From positions 62,001 to 126,000 of the forward strand of contig NZ_JASITA010000019.1 in NCBI RefSeq assembly GCF_030063415.1: 64,000 bases of DNA, in the 5' to 3' direction. The translations under genes were made by a program, and so were the position numbers. Below the pieces are notes generated by a model. That model did not search any database and was not told where the DNA came from. It saw nothing but the letters and a program-made list of their open reading frames with translations. Of this stretch, positions 1 to 8,433 are shown piece after piece. The number at the start of each line of letters is the position of its first letter. Position 1 is the stretch's first letter. This DNA is from Streptomyces sp. H27-C3. GTDB taxonomy: Bacteria > Actinomycetota > Actinomycetes > Streptomycetales > Streptomycetaceae.

Positions 1-1078
1 CATCGCCGTACTTCTCGTGCGCCTCGTCGGAGGTGTATCCGACGCGGGCGATCTCGGGATCGGTGAACGTCACCCAGGGCATCGCCCGGTAGTCGATGGG
101 GCGACGCACCCCCAGCAGAGCGTCGGTGGCGGCAGCCGCTCCCTGCGTGCCGCCCAGGTGGGTGAAGGCGGAACGGCCGGTCACGTCTCCGGCGGCGTAG
201 ATCCGGTGGTTGCTGGTGCGCAGCCGTCCGTCGGTGCGGACATGGCCGGTGTCGGTCAGCTCAACATCGGCCGCCTCCAGACCGAGCCCCTGGACGTTGG
301 CGCGGCGGCCGGTGACGGCCAGCAGCGTGTCGTACGGGAGAGGTCCACCGGGCCCATGTACGGCATCGGCGTCGACTCTCTCGGCGCGGTAGCCGGTCAG
401 CACGGTGACGCCCTCGGCCTCCAGCCGCTCCCGCAACACCTGTGCCGCCCGGGGTTCCTCACGGGGCACCAGCCTGCCCATCGCCTCCACGACGGAGACC
501 TGCGAGCCGAGCCGGGCGAACGCCTGGCCCAGCTCGCAGCCGATGGGCCCGCCGCCCAGCACCACCAGGCGCCGTGGGAGTTCGGACAGCTCCCAGGCGG
601 TGTCGCTGGTCAGCGGGTCGGCCTCGGCCAGGCCGGGGACCGGCATCAGGGCCGGCGAGGAGCCCGTGGCGATGAGGGCGTACCGGAAGGAGATCTCCCG
701 CCCTCCTGCGGTCAGGGTTCCCCGGCCGGTGAAGGACGCCGGGCCGTACGTGACGTCGACTCCGTACGGGGCGAGTGCCTCGGCCGAGTCGTGCGGTTCG
801 ATCGCGCCGATCGCCCGTTTCACCTCCGCCATGGCCGCCGCGAGGTCGGCCGGACCGGTCACGGGCGGGAGCCCGTAGGCGGCAGCGCGGCGGGCTGCCT
901 GGACGTCGGAGGCCACGTGGAGAAGCGTCTTACTCGGTACGCACCCTGTCCACAGGCAGTCCCCGCCCAGCCGGTCGCGCTCGACGAGCAGCGTGCGGGC
1001 GCCGAAGCGCCCGGCGGTGCGGGCCGCGGTCAAGCCGGCGCTTCCGCCGCCGATGACCACCAGATCGTACCTACTCAT
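1..1078 (-). CDS. FAD-dependent pyridine nucleotide-disulfide oxidoreductase (3' end beyond window)
   Basis: Reading leftwards from an ATG at 1078 the frame stays open to the window edge. The N-terminus has the FAD dinucleotide fold (VVIGGGSAG, about residues 7-15), followed by the redox-active disulfide motif GGDCLWTGCVPSK with cysteines near positions 41 and 46. A second nucleotide fold (VVLGGGPIGCELGQ) and the AAGDVTG flavin motif follow. This order is that of the mercuric reductase/dihydrolipoamide dehydrogenase family, which uses NAD(P)H to reduce a disulfide, metal or quinone. No N-terminal heavy-metal domain is present, so a general soluble reductase is more likely than a true mercuric reductase. 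The C-terminal dimerisation domain lies outside the window. It is divergent from the methyltransferase at 1342. Confidence 0.85.
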   Translation of the reverse strand, partial: MSRYDLVVIGGGSAGLTAARTAGRFGARTLLVERDRLGGDCLWTGCVPSKTLLHVASDVQAARRAAAYGLPPVTGPADLAAAMAEVKRAIGAIEPHDSAEALAPYGVDVTYGPASFTGRGTLTAGGREISFRYALIATGSSPALMPVPGLAEADPLTSDTAWELSELPRRLVVLGGGPIGCELGQAFARLGSQVSVVEAMGRLVPREEPRAAQVLRERLEAEGVTVLTGYRAERVDADAVHGPGGPLPYDTLLAVTGRRANVQGLGLEAADVELTDTGHVRTDGRLRTSNHRIYAAGDVTGRSAFTHLGGTQGAAAATDALLGVRRPIDYRAMPWVTFTDPEIARVGYTSDEAHEKYGD

Positions 1079-1341
1079 GGTGCGGGCTCTCTCGTCGGTG
1101 CGGGACGGTCGGTGCGCCGTCGTGGGACGGTCGGCGCGCGGTCGTGGGACGTGAGGGAAACCCGCTGGCACAGTCCGGGCCTTCCCTTTCTCAGCCCCAC
1201 GATCACGGTCACGAAGGCCATCTCGCGTCAGCCCGCGTCCGGCGTGTCCGAAACGGAATGGGGGACCGGCCCGGCAGGGTTCCCGAGGGCAAGCACACGG
1301 GGAGAGCAGTCCCCAGGGGACGGAAGAGGGGCGAAGGCTGG

Positions 1342-2121
1342 ATGGACGAACCTGACTGGCGGCGCTTCATCACCGCCTACCACCAGGCGCACCCCGGCAT
1401 CACCGAGCAGCTCTTCTCCCTGACCGACACTTCCCCCTACGCCTGGCTGGCCGAACCACTGCGCGGTGTCGAGGGCACGGTCCTCGACCTGGCCTGCGGC
1501 TCGGCACCCACCCGTGCGGAGCTCCCCGACGCCGACTGGGTCGGGATCGACCTGTCGGCGGCAGAACTCGCCGAAGCGGCACGCCGGGGCCGCGGACCGC
1601 TGGTCCGATCCGGCGCGGACGCCCTCCCGGCCGCCTCCGCGAGCGCCGGAGCGGTCTGCGCGGCCATGTGCCTGCCGGTCGTCACACCCCTGCCGCAGGT
1701 CCTCAGGGAGATCCGGCGCGTACTGCGGCCCGGCGGGAGGCTCGCGGCGCTGGTGCCCTCCCAGTCCGGGCTCTCCCCCTCCGGCATGCTCGGCTGGCTC
1801 CGGGTGATGGCGGCCCTGCGCGCCGTACGCCAGCCGTGGCCCAACCCGCAGGCCCGCGACGGACTGGCCGCTGTGCTACGCGCGGCGGGATTCCGCGTCT
1901 GCTGCGACGAGCGACGCGTCTTCACGCTCACCATCGACTCGGCCGACGCGGCGGCGCTGCTGGCCGATGCCTTGTACCTGCCCGGACTGACACCCCGCCG
2001 CGCCGAGGTCGCCAAACGCTCCCTCGCGCGGTGGGCGGCATCGGGGCGACGCCTGGAGCTGCCGCTGCGCCGCGTAGTGGCCGACCTTCCCGCCGAACAG
2101 CCGTCACAGGAGCCGATATGA
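1342..2121 (+). CDS. class I SAM-dependent methyltransferase
   Basis: This 259-residue protein has the glycine-rich SAM-binding motif of class I methyltransferases (VLDLACGSAPTRAEL, about residues 50-64), an acidic residue at the end of the next strand (GIDLS) and the late motif VLREIRRVLRPGGRLAAL. The substrate cannot be read from sequence. The open frame extends further upstream, but the ATG at 1342 follows a purine-rich GAGGGGCGAAGG and gives the expected N-terminus. Its stop overlaps the ATG of the next, broken gene (ATGA), so the two were probably co-transcribed and translationally coupled. Confidence 0.8.
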   Translation: MDEPDWRRFITAYHQAHPGITEQLFSLTDTSPYAWLAEPLRGVEGTVLDLACGSAPTRAELPDADWVGIDLSAAELAEAARRGRGPLVRSGADALPAASASAGAVCAAMCLPVVTPLPQVLREIRRVLRPGGRLAALVPSQSGLSPSGMLGWLRVMAALRAVRQPWPNPQARDGLAAVLRAAGFRVCCDERRVFTLTIDSADAAALLADALYLPGLTPRRAEVAKRSLARWAASGRRLELPLRRVVADLPAEQPSQEPI

Positions 2122-2369
2122 ATCGCCCGGCAGCCCCCTCAGCGGCAACCGAGCACCCGCTGCCCGACATCGGCCCGGTTCCGATGCGGCCTTGGACGGG
2201 GTGGCGCGGCGGCCGGCGCGCGCGGCGTGGATACGGCTGGCCGTCCTCGTGGTCCTGCTGGTGGCGCTCGGCTCCTGGGTGGCGCTGGGGGGCGGGGACC
2301 TGATGCGCGAAGTGCGCCAGTGGGTCGTCGATTCGCTCGGCAGGTGGGGACCGGTCGTCTTCGCGGTCC
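2118..2369 (+). pseudogene. TVP38/TMEM64-type membrane protein, 5' fragment (frameshifted, truncated by IS remnant)
   Basis: A start codon overlaps the preceding stop (ATGA). The first about 20 codons run in one frame (MNRPAAPSAATEHPLPDIG), after which the recognisable sequence continues in another frame from about 2180: a basic stretch, a hydrophobic helix (LAVLVVLLVALGSWVAL) and LMREVRQWVVDSLGRWGPVVFAV. This pattern is the N-terminal part of TVP38/DedA-like membrane proteins. The text then changes abruptly into transposase-like sequence at about 2370, so only one membrane helix of an expected five or six remains. As sequenced it is nonfunctional. Confidence 0.6.
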
Positions 2370-2590
2370 AGCCTGCGCACGTGAACGCCCATCGCCCCTA
2401 TCGCGATGATGTCTCCGACGCCCGATGGGCTCTGATCGAACCGGTCTTCACCGCCTGGCGAGCCAGGCGAACCGGGCCCGGAACAGCAGCTCGGGTGCAC
2501 GACCTGCGCGAGATCGTCAACGTGATCCTCTACGTCAATCGCACCGGCATTCCGTGGGAGTACCTGCCGCATGACTTCTGCCCCTGCCTC
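2370..2590 (+). mobile_element. IS5-family transposase N-terminal remnant
   Basis: Translation after the TVP38 fragment reads HVNAHRPYRDDVSDARWALI and continues to EIVNVILYVNRTGIPWEYLP at about 2510-2570. This is the start of the DUF4096/IS5-group transposases common in Streptomyces, which normally continue with HDFPHW and the DDE domain. Here the match stops after HDF, leaving about 70 of roughly 270 residues and no DDE residues. No right-hand inverted repeat or second target-site copy was recognised. It is a dead insertion remnant that explains the loss of the TVP38 gene. Confidence 0.65.
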
Positions 2591-2691
2591 GGAGGGGGAC
2601 GGGCTTGAGGTGGGCTGTCAACAGGAGGGCGTAGTTCTGGGTTCGTTGGATATGGCTGAGCCACTTAGCACTGCCTCGTCGCCGGCGCTGG

Positions 2692-3930
2692 CTACGACTG
2701 CGGCTGGCGCGGAGCCTGCGAGCTGTCGTGTCCGACGTCGGTCGGGGTGCCGGCGGCCTCCGAAGCGAACTCGGTTTCAGCGGGGAGCCGTTGAGGCATC
2801 CGCCTCGAGGCGGCGGTGATGAGCAGGGCGACGGCGATGGCCGTGGCGATGCCGGTACGGAGGGAGGTGGCCTCGGCGACGAAACCGATGAGCACGGGGC
2901 CGACCAGCAGCCCTGCGTAACCGATCGCGGACACTTGGGCGATGGCGGCGTCCGAGCGGCCGGGGGCGAGCGTGCCGGCCAAGGACATGCACAGGGGAAC
3001 TACGACACAGACGGCCAGCCCTGTGAGGCCGAAACCGGCGATGGCCCAGACGGCGGAGGGAGCGAGAACCACGAGGAGAACGCCCAGCGCGGTCGTGGTG
3101 CCGGCGACCGCGAGGATTGACCGGCTGCCGTAGCGCAGGCGCAGCCGGTCGCCGAAGAGCCGCCCGGAGAAAGTGGCCAGTTCGTATGCCGGGTAGGCGA
3201 TGGCGGCGACGGCCTCCGTGGTGCGCAGGTCGCGTGCGAGGAAGAGGCCGCTCCAGTCGGCCACCAGTCCTTCGATGAGGAGCGCCAGGAAGGCCACGGC
3301 ACCGATCACGTAGACAACGCCGGGAAGGTTGCGGCGTTGTGCGGCCTCCTCCTCTTCTACCGGCTCGTCGAGGTAGGTCCAGCCCACCGTGAGGGCGAGC
3401 GGAAAGGCGACGGCCGCGACGCCCAGCACCGAGGCGGTGTAGGAGACGTCCAGGGCGGCGAGCAGAACGGCAAGGAGTCCGCCGGCCACCGCACCGGCGC
3501 TCCATCCGGCGTGGAACCCGTTCATCAGGGGGCGTCCGGCGCGACGTTCGACCAGACTGCCCTGGGCGTTCATCATGGCCTCGGCCATGCCGGAGGCGAC
3601 CCCGAAGCCGGCGGCTGCCGCGAGCAGCAGCGGAAATGAGGAGCTGAGGGCGATGAGCCCGACGGCGACGGTGATCAGCGGAGTGCCGACTCGCAGCAAC
3701 AGCCGGTTTCCCAGGGCGGCGACGATCCAGCGCATGCACTGCATGGTCACCGTGGCCGCGACACCCCAGGAAAGGATGACCAGCCCCACGTCGGCGGTGT
3801 CCAGGCCAAGTTTGGCGGCGAGCCCAGGCAGCCTGGCCGCCAGGATGCCATTCACCACACCGACGAGGGCGAAAGTGGCGACGACTCCTCTGTGGGCACG
3901 CCGCAGGGTGCTTTCCGGGCAACTCTGCAT
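2692..3930 (-). CDS. MFS transporter (YbjJ-like)
   Basis: This 412-residue protein is made almost wholly of hydrophobic segments, with about 12 predicted membrane helices in two bundles and a charged central loop near residue 195 (DEPVEEEEAAQRR). The N-terminal bundle with GVVNGILAARLPGLAAKLGL, and the overall length, fit the YbjJ-like branch of the major facilitator superfamily, whose substrates are mostly unknown. The ATG at 3930 is preceded by GAGGAAG at good spacing. It is a single gene convergent with the IS remnant, and nothing nearby indicates its substrate. Confidence 0.85.
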   Translation of the reverse strand: MQSCPESTLRRAHRGVVATFALVGVVNGILAARLPGLAAKLGLDTADVGLVILSWGVAATVTMQCMRWIVAALGNRLLLRVGTPLITVAVGLIALSSSFPLLLAAAAGFGVASGMAEAMMNAQGSLVERRAGRPLMNGFHAGWSAGAVAGGLLAVLLAALDVSYTASVLGVAAVAFPLALTVGWTYLDEPVEEEEAAQRRNLPGVVYVIGAVAFLALLIEGLVADWSGLFLARDLRTTEAVAAIAYPAYELATFSGRLFGDRLRLRYGSRSILAVAGTTTALGVLLVVLAPSAVWAIAGFGLTGLAVCVVVPLCMSLAGTLAPGRSDAAIAQVSAIGYAGLLVGPVLIGFVAEATSLRTGIATAIAVALLITAASRRMPQRLPAETEFASEAAGTPTDVGHDSSQAPRQPQS

Positions 3931-4182
3931 GATCCGTCTTCCTCGAGTTCCTGCCGGGCACCTCGGGCCGGCACGGCAGGATTCCTTCTTGATCAGAATT
4001 GTGCCGGAAGACTTGCGCTCATTGGTAGATCATCTCGCAATATCTTCTTGCCGAACAGGCGTGGGGAGTTGAGACTTGTACGGCTCCCACCAGCGGCGAC
4101 AACCGCCTAGCACATCCCATATCCCCGCATCCCCACGATCCAGCCGACATCGCGGCGGCCCGAACCAAGGGCTGCCGCGCGA

Positions 4183-5124
4183 GTGAAGGACGAAGGCTTG
4201 ATCTCCCAACTGCACGACCCCGCGTCGCGGGGCTTCGCGAGCGACAACTACGCCGGAATGCACCCGGACATCCTGGCCGCCCTCGCCACCGCCAACGAGG
4301 GGCACCAGGCGGCGTACGGGGACGACGTCTACACCGACCGGCTCCAGCAGCTCTTCCGTGAGCAGTTCGGTAACCGTGCGAGCGTCTACCCCGTTCTCAA
4401 TGGCACCGGCGCCAACGTGGTGGGCCTCCAGGCGATGAGCGAGCCTTGGGGAGCCGTCATCTGTGCCGAGAGCGCTCATGTCAACACCGACGAATGCGGA
4501 GCCCCGGAGCGGGTCGCCCACGTCAAACTGCTCACCGTGCCGACTCCGGACGGCAAGCTGACGCCCGCGCTGATCGACCGGCAGGCGTGGGGGCGGGGCG
4601 ACGTACACCGTGCACAGCCGACCGTCGTGGCGATCACTCAGCCCACGGAACTCGGCACCCTGTACACGACGCAGGAGATCGCCGCGATCTGTGCCCACGC
4701 CCACGAGCACGGTATGCGCGTGTACCTCGACGGCGCGCGCCTGGCCCAGGCGGCAGCGGCACGCACCCTCACCACCGACGCCGGGGTGGACGTCCTCTCC
4801 TTCGGAGGCACCAAGAACGGCCTGCTGCTCGGCGAGGCCCTGGTCGTACTGGATCCGGACGCCGTACGCGGGCCGGCCTTCCTGCGCAAGGCCGCGACGC
4901 AGCTGGCGTCCAAGATGCGCTTCATCTCGGCGCAGTTCATCGCCCTCATGGAGTCCGGGCTCTGGCTGGCCAACGCACGCCAGGCCAACGACATGGCGCG
5001 GCGCCTGGCCGAGGCGGTGAGCGGGCTTGCGGACGTACCGATCGTCCAACCGGTGCAGACCAACGCGGTCTTCGCCATCCTGCCCCCGGACGTGACCACC
5101 CGCCTGCAGAAACGAGGTGACTGA
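4183..5124 (+). CDS. low-specificity threonine aldolase, C-terminally truncated
   Basis: This PLP-dependent beta-eliminating lyase would cleave threonine or related beta-hydroxy amino acids to glycine and an aldehyde. It has the N-terminal SDNYAGMHPDIL motif and the PLP-lysine motif FGGTKNGLLLGEA at about residue 207. The protein has 313 residues, while the family usually has about 340-350. Homology stops at TTRLQKR, after which the frame runs into a stop at the border of a condensation-domain gene. The last about 30 residues, part of the small domain, are therefore missing. The GTG at 4183 lacks a clear ribosome site; a TTG 15 bases downstream, after AAGGACGAAGG, is an alternative. Activity is doubtful. 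Confidence 0.75.
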   Translation: MKDEGLISQLHDPASRGFASDNYAGMHPDILAALATANEGHQAAYGDDVYTDRLQQLFREQFGNRASVYPVLNGTGANVVGLQAMSEPWGAVICAESAHVNTDECGAPERVAHVKLLTVPTPDGKLTPALIDRQAWGRGDVHRAQPTVVAITQPTELGTLYTTQEIAAICAHAHEHGMRVYLDGARLAQAAAARTLTTDAGVDVLSFGGTKNGLLLGEALVVLDPDAVRGPAFLRKAATQLASKMRFISAQFIALMESGLWLANARQANDMARRLAEAVSGLADVPIVQPVQTNAVFAILPPDVTTRLQKRGD

Positions 5125-5940
5125 GTACTTCCGGAGCGGCCGGACGCTGCCGCCGCTTCCTCCGGACACGAAGACGCCCACCGACCTGGCCGTATGGCAG
5201 GAATCGCCGGCGGGGATCCGCAAACGCGATCGGACCCTGGGCCACGTGGCATCGCTCTTCCGTGACCGGACGCCCCTCGCGCTGCCTCACGCCGTGGCCA
5301 ACCTGCCCGAGGGGGCGGCGTACCGACAGGCGGCCCTCCGCTCGCGCGCCGCCCACTACGCGGTCACCCGCATCGCGAACAGCACCGGCACGAGCGCCGC
5401 AGCCGTCATCGTCGGCGCGACGGCCCTGCTGCTGCGGGATCTCACCGGAAGCCACCACGTCGACCTCCATCTGACGAGTTCGCAGCGGTTCAGCCGCGAG
5501 AGCCGCTCCATGGTGGCGACCCTCATGCAGGAGACGTACTTCTCGGTGGACCTCGCAGACGCCGATCTGCCACAGGCGGTAAAAGGTCCTGGCTGTCCGC
5601 CATCACCGCCTTCCAGAATTCTGGATGCGACGCCGACAGCATGAACCGGCTGCTCACCGAGCTGGGCGGCGGCGCGGACACACCCCTGTGGTTCCCCTAC
5701 TGCATCAACGACAGGCGCACCCTGCCCGCGCACTGGCAACCGGCTACGCTGGGATCCACTGCATCACACAACAGCTCCCGGCCCGGCGCTCCCCGCGGGG
5801 CTGAGCGCCACGGGCCGGGCCAACCTTGAACTCTTCGTCGAACCTGGGGAGCTGCGTCCGGGGATACCGCTCCTTCTTGCGGATTTCCTGCGGTGTCGCC
5901 TCGTGCGGCACCTTGGCCTTCCACTCCGGGATTGTTACTG
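5117..5940 (+). pseudogene. condensation-domain protein, C-terminal remnant with two frameshifts
   Basis: From 5117 the frame encodes the C-terminal half of a stand-alone condensation protein related to NRPS condensation domains: SAAAVIVGATALLLRDLTGS, then HVDLHLTSSQRFSRESRSMV and VDLADADLPQAVK. At about 5583 the sequence gtaaaagg forces a frame change; with one more A it would continue KRSWLSAITAFQNSGCDADS into MNRLLTELGG and FPYCINDRR. A second shift near 5750 returns to the first frame (WDPLHH, then LELFVEPGELRPGIPLLLAD). The N-terminal half with the catalytic HHxxxDG motif is absent, replaced by the threonine aldolase gene. No other NRPS gene is nearby. Confidence 0.6.
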
Positions 5941-6141
5941 TAGAGGGAAGTCCCGGCCCCGGATGACAATCACCAAGCTGTGTACGGCTTCACCGCGATG
6001 GAAATCGGTCCGCGTTTCCGCCTCGTAGCCCCGCCGCTCGGCCTCGGCCGAGACCGCGTGCAGGGTCCGCAGAGCCCGGTCGGCCTGCGCACGCGACACG
6101 AACACAGGAATGACCGCGGGCTTGTCACGAGTGTCGACCAC
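5935..6141 (-). CDS. small hypothetical protein (possible C-terminal fragment)
   Basis: A 68-residue GTG-started frame reads FVSRAQADRALRTLHAVSAE and ends HSLVIVIRGRDFPLQ. The balance of charged and hydrophobic residues looks like a real alpha/beta fold, but I do not recognise a named family. Similar text forms the C-terminal tail of longer actinobacterial hypothetical proteins, so this may be the surviving end of a decayed gene. No convincing ribosome site precedes the GTG. It lies in a region of remnants. Confidence 0.35.
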   Translation of the reverse strand: MVDTRDKPAVIPVFVSRAQADRALRTLHAVSAEAERRGYEAETRTDFHRGEAVHSLVIVIRGRDFPLQ

Positions 6142-6599
6142 CGTCTGCGACCTGCCCCACGCAGCGCGCGTCGCACGGACAAGGCGATGCGGGCGGCTCA
6201 GCGTGTCGGTACGTTGATGGTCGGCAACGGCACGGGTTGAGCAGCCCTCTCGGCACCCTCATCGACCAGTGTGAAGACGCGAACGCCCCGCTGTCGACCC
6301 AGCGCAGCTTGTGGCCGCGTCGGCACATGGTTATGGCGGAGGGCGTCGTAGTAAGCGGCCCTCCGCCTGCCACGAGTCTGTGGGCCGGGATCGGACACGG
6401 TGATCGCGCTTCGAGCTGGGGTGCGGGTTCACCGAGACCGCGGGGCACCTTCTGCCGGGGGAGACTCACCCTTGAATCGACGGCAAACCCAGTGACTTCG
6501 GCGCCCACCCGACAGCCCGCACCGGTGGTGCGGGCTGTCGGGTGCGGGCTGCCGGGCTGTCAGCGCCTTGTTCGGTAGTGAGGGAGCGGGGTGGTGGTG
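6142..6599. other. intergenic region without a convincing gene
   Basis: Several frames are open here but none shows a domain, a ribosome site or sensible amino-acid composition. The only clear element is the strong hairpin at 6506-6544. Given the remnants on its left side, this is probably the end of a decayed segment. Confidence 0.5.
6506..6544. terminator. strong perfect hairpin, terminator of the redox cassette
   Basis: An 18-bp perfect inverted repeat (cacccgacagcccgcacc and its complement) with a 3-base loop lies 56 bases beyond the stop of the FMN reductase gene. It is placed as the end of the minus-strand cassette that starts near 13-16 kb. No U-run follows, which is usual in Streptomyces. 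Confidence 0.75.
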
Positions 6600-7220
6600 T
6601 CACCCCCTGTGCAGGGCTGCCAGTCTGTCCCCGAAGGGCGTGACGTCCTCGAACTCGTCGGCCGTCGCGCGCTTGTGGCCGCGGTCCCCGGAGAGCTGGT
6701 CGGCGAGCTCCCCGGCGGCGCGCTCGATGCGGGACACGAGACCGTCGGTGTTTCCCCAGTCCTCGGACGCCGCGTAAACGGCGGTCGGGACGACGAGTGC
6801 GCGCAGGTACGCGAAGAGCGGGCGCAGCGCGTGTTCCAGGGCGAGGGAGTGTCGGGCGGTGCCGCCGGTCGCGGCGATGATGACCGGCGTCGCGGTCAGG
6901 GCCTCCTTGTCGAGGATGTCGAAGAACGACTTGAACAGTCCGCTGTAGGACGCGGTGAAGACCGGCGTCACGGCTATCACGCCGTCGGCCCGGGCGACCG
7001 CGTCCAGGGCGTCCCGTAGTCGTCCGACTGGGAAGCCGGTGGTCATGGCGGTGGCGATGTCGACGGCGAGGTCGCGCAGTTCGACCGTCTCCACCTCCGC
7101 TGCCACGCCCCGGTCGGCGAGGAGTCGTTTCGCCGCCTCGGTCAGGCGGTCGGTCAGCAGACGGGTCGAGGAGGGCCGGCTCAAGCCGGCGGTGACTGCG
7201 ACCAGTCGCAGCGTGCTCAT
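6600..7220 (-). CDS. LLM-partnered NAD(P)H:FMN reductase (CE1759 family)
   Basis: This flavodoxin-fold reductase begins STLRLVAVTAGLSRPSSTRL, with a phosphate-binding loop rich in serine and threonine, and contains FTASYSGLFKSFFDILD and the glycine-rich ATGGTARHSLALEHALRP. The family supplies reduced FMN to a luciferase-like monooxygenase, and that partner lies directly upstream (7256-8359), giving the known CE1758/CE1759 pair. The ATG at 7220 matches family N-termini and has AGGAAAG upstream. An in-frame ATG at 7259 overlaps the partner's stop (ATGA) and would add 13 residues, which would favour translational coupling. Confidence 0.85.
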   Translation of the reverse strand: MSTLRLVAVTAGLSRPSSTRLLTDRLTEAAKRLLADRGVAAEVETVELRDLAVDIATAMTTGFPVGRLRDALDAVARADGVIAVTPVFTASYSGLFKSFFDILDKEALTATPVIIAATGGTARHSLALEHALRPLFAYLRALVVPTAVYAASEDWGNTDGLVSRIERAAGELADQLSGDRGHKRATADEFEDVTPFGDRLAALHRG

Positions 7221-7255
7221 GGTGGGTCCGCTTTCCTGGGGTGAGGGGCTGGTGG

Positions 7256-8359
7256 TCATGGTGCGACGGGTGTCTTGGCGTCGCGCGCCGCGACGAGGGA
7301 AACGTGCGTGGGCGCGTCCGGGACGCCGGCGGCCCGGCCGATCGCGAACTCCTTGCGCAGGACCGGTACGACGTGCTCGCCGAGGAGGTCGATCTGCTCC
7401 AGCACGGTCTTCAGCGGAAGGCCCGCGTGGTCCACGAGGAAGAGCTGGCGCTGGTAGTCACCCGCATAGTCGCGGAACGACAGTGTCCGCTCGATGACCT
7501 GCTGGGGCGAGCCGACGGTGAGCGGCGTCTCGCGGGAGAAGTCCTCCAGCGACGGGCCGTTGCCGTAGACCGGGGCGCGGTTGAAGTACGGGCGGAATTC
7601 GCGGATCGCGTCCTGGCTGTTGGCGCGCATGAACACATGGCCGCCCAGGCCGACGATTGCCTGTTCCTCGGTGCCGTGGCCGTAGTGGGCGTAGCGGCGC
7701 CGGTAGAGCCGGACCATCTTCTGGGTGTGCTCCTTGGGCCAGAAGATGTTGTTGTGGAAGAACCCGTCGCCGTAGAACGCGGCCTGTTCGGCGATCTCCG
7801 GGGAGCGGATCGAGCCGTGCCAGACGAAGGGGGCGATTTCGTCCAGCGGGCGCGGAGTCGAGGTGAACGACTGGAGCGGCGTGCGGAACTTGCCCTCCCA
7901 GTCCACCGATTCCCGGCGCCACAGTTGGTGCAGCAGCTCGTAGTTCTCCAGCGCCAGGTCGACGCCGTCCCGGATGTCCTTGCCGAACCACGGGTAGACC
8001 GGTCCGGTGTTGCCGCGCCCCATCATCAGGTCCACGCGGCCGTCGGCCAGGTGCTGAAGCATCGCGTAGTCCTCGGCGATCTTCACCGGGTCGTTGGTGG
8101 TGATCAGGGTCGTGGACGTCGACAGCAGGAGCTTCTGGGTCCTGGCGGCGATCCATCCGAGCATCGTGGTCGGCGAGGAGGGGACGAACGGCGGGTTGTG
8201 GTGCTCACCGGTGGCGAACACGTCGAGGCCGGCCTGCTCCGCGTGGAGGGCGATGGTGACCATGGCCTTGATGCGGTCGTGCTCCGTGTCCGTCTTCCCG
8301 GTCGTGGGGTCCTCGGTCAGGTCGCCCACGGTGAAGATGCCGAACTGCATCCCGCTCAT
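7256..8359 (-). CDS. luciferase-like FMN-dependent monooxygenase (CE1758 family)
   Basis: This 367-residue TIM-barrel flavin monooxygenase begins MSGMQFGIFTVGDLTEDPTT and carries FATGEHHNPPFVPSSPT and GRVDLMMGRGNTGPVYPWFG, typical of bacterial LLM oxidoreductases that use FMNH2 from a separate reductase. That reductase is encoded immediately downstream. The substrate is unknown. The ATG at 8359 has AGGAG eight bases upstream. The leader just before it carries a short direct repeat (ATTCAAG, ATTCAAC) that could be a promoter or operator. It is separated by 74 bases from the F420/SnoaL fusion gene, so a second promoter is possible. Confidence 0.85.
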   Translation of the reverse strand: MSGMQFGIFTVGDLTEDPTTGKTDTEHDRIKAMVTIALHAEQAGLDVFATGEHHNPPFVPSSPTTMLGWIAARTQKLLLSTSTTLITTNDPVKIAEDYAMLQHLADGRVDLMMGRGNTGPVYPWFGKDIRDGVDLALENYELLHQLWRRESVDWEGKFRTPLQSFTSTPRPLDEIAPFVWHGSIRSPEIAEQAAFYGDGFFHNNIFWPKEHTQKMVRLYRRRYAHYGHGTEEQAIVGLGGHVFMRANSQDAIREFRPYFNRAPVYGNGPSLEDFSRETPLTVGSPQQVIERTLSFRDYAGDYQRQLFLVDHAGLPLKTVLEQIDLLGEHVVPVLRKEFAIGRAAGVPDAPTHVSLVAARDAKTPVAP

Positions 8360-8433
8360 GCTTCCCACTCCTATAGTAGTTGAATCTTGAATCACGTGTC
8401 TCAACCGAGGACCCCACGCCTGAATTCCCGCGG

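Noticed and set aside
1..1078. Mercury resistance (MerA) as the function of the left-edge reductase
   Set aside because: There is no heavy-metal N-terminal domain and no mer genes nearby. The disulfide motif is shared by the whole family and the C-terminus with the second cysteine pair is outside the window.
17..1423. Long plus-strand open frame of 468 codons
   Set aside because: It is the antisense shadow of the flavin disulfide oxidoreductase, which shows its motifs on the minus strand; the plus frame has no domain and mostly low-complexity GC-driven residues.
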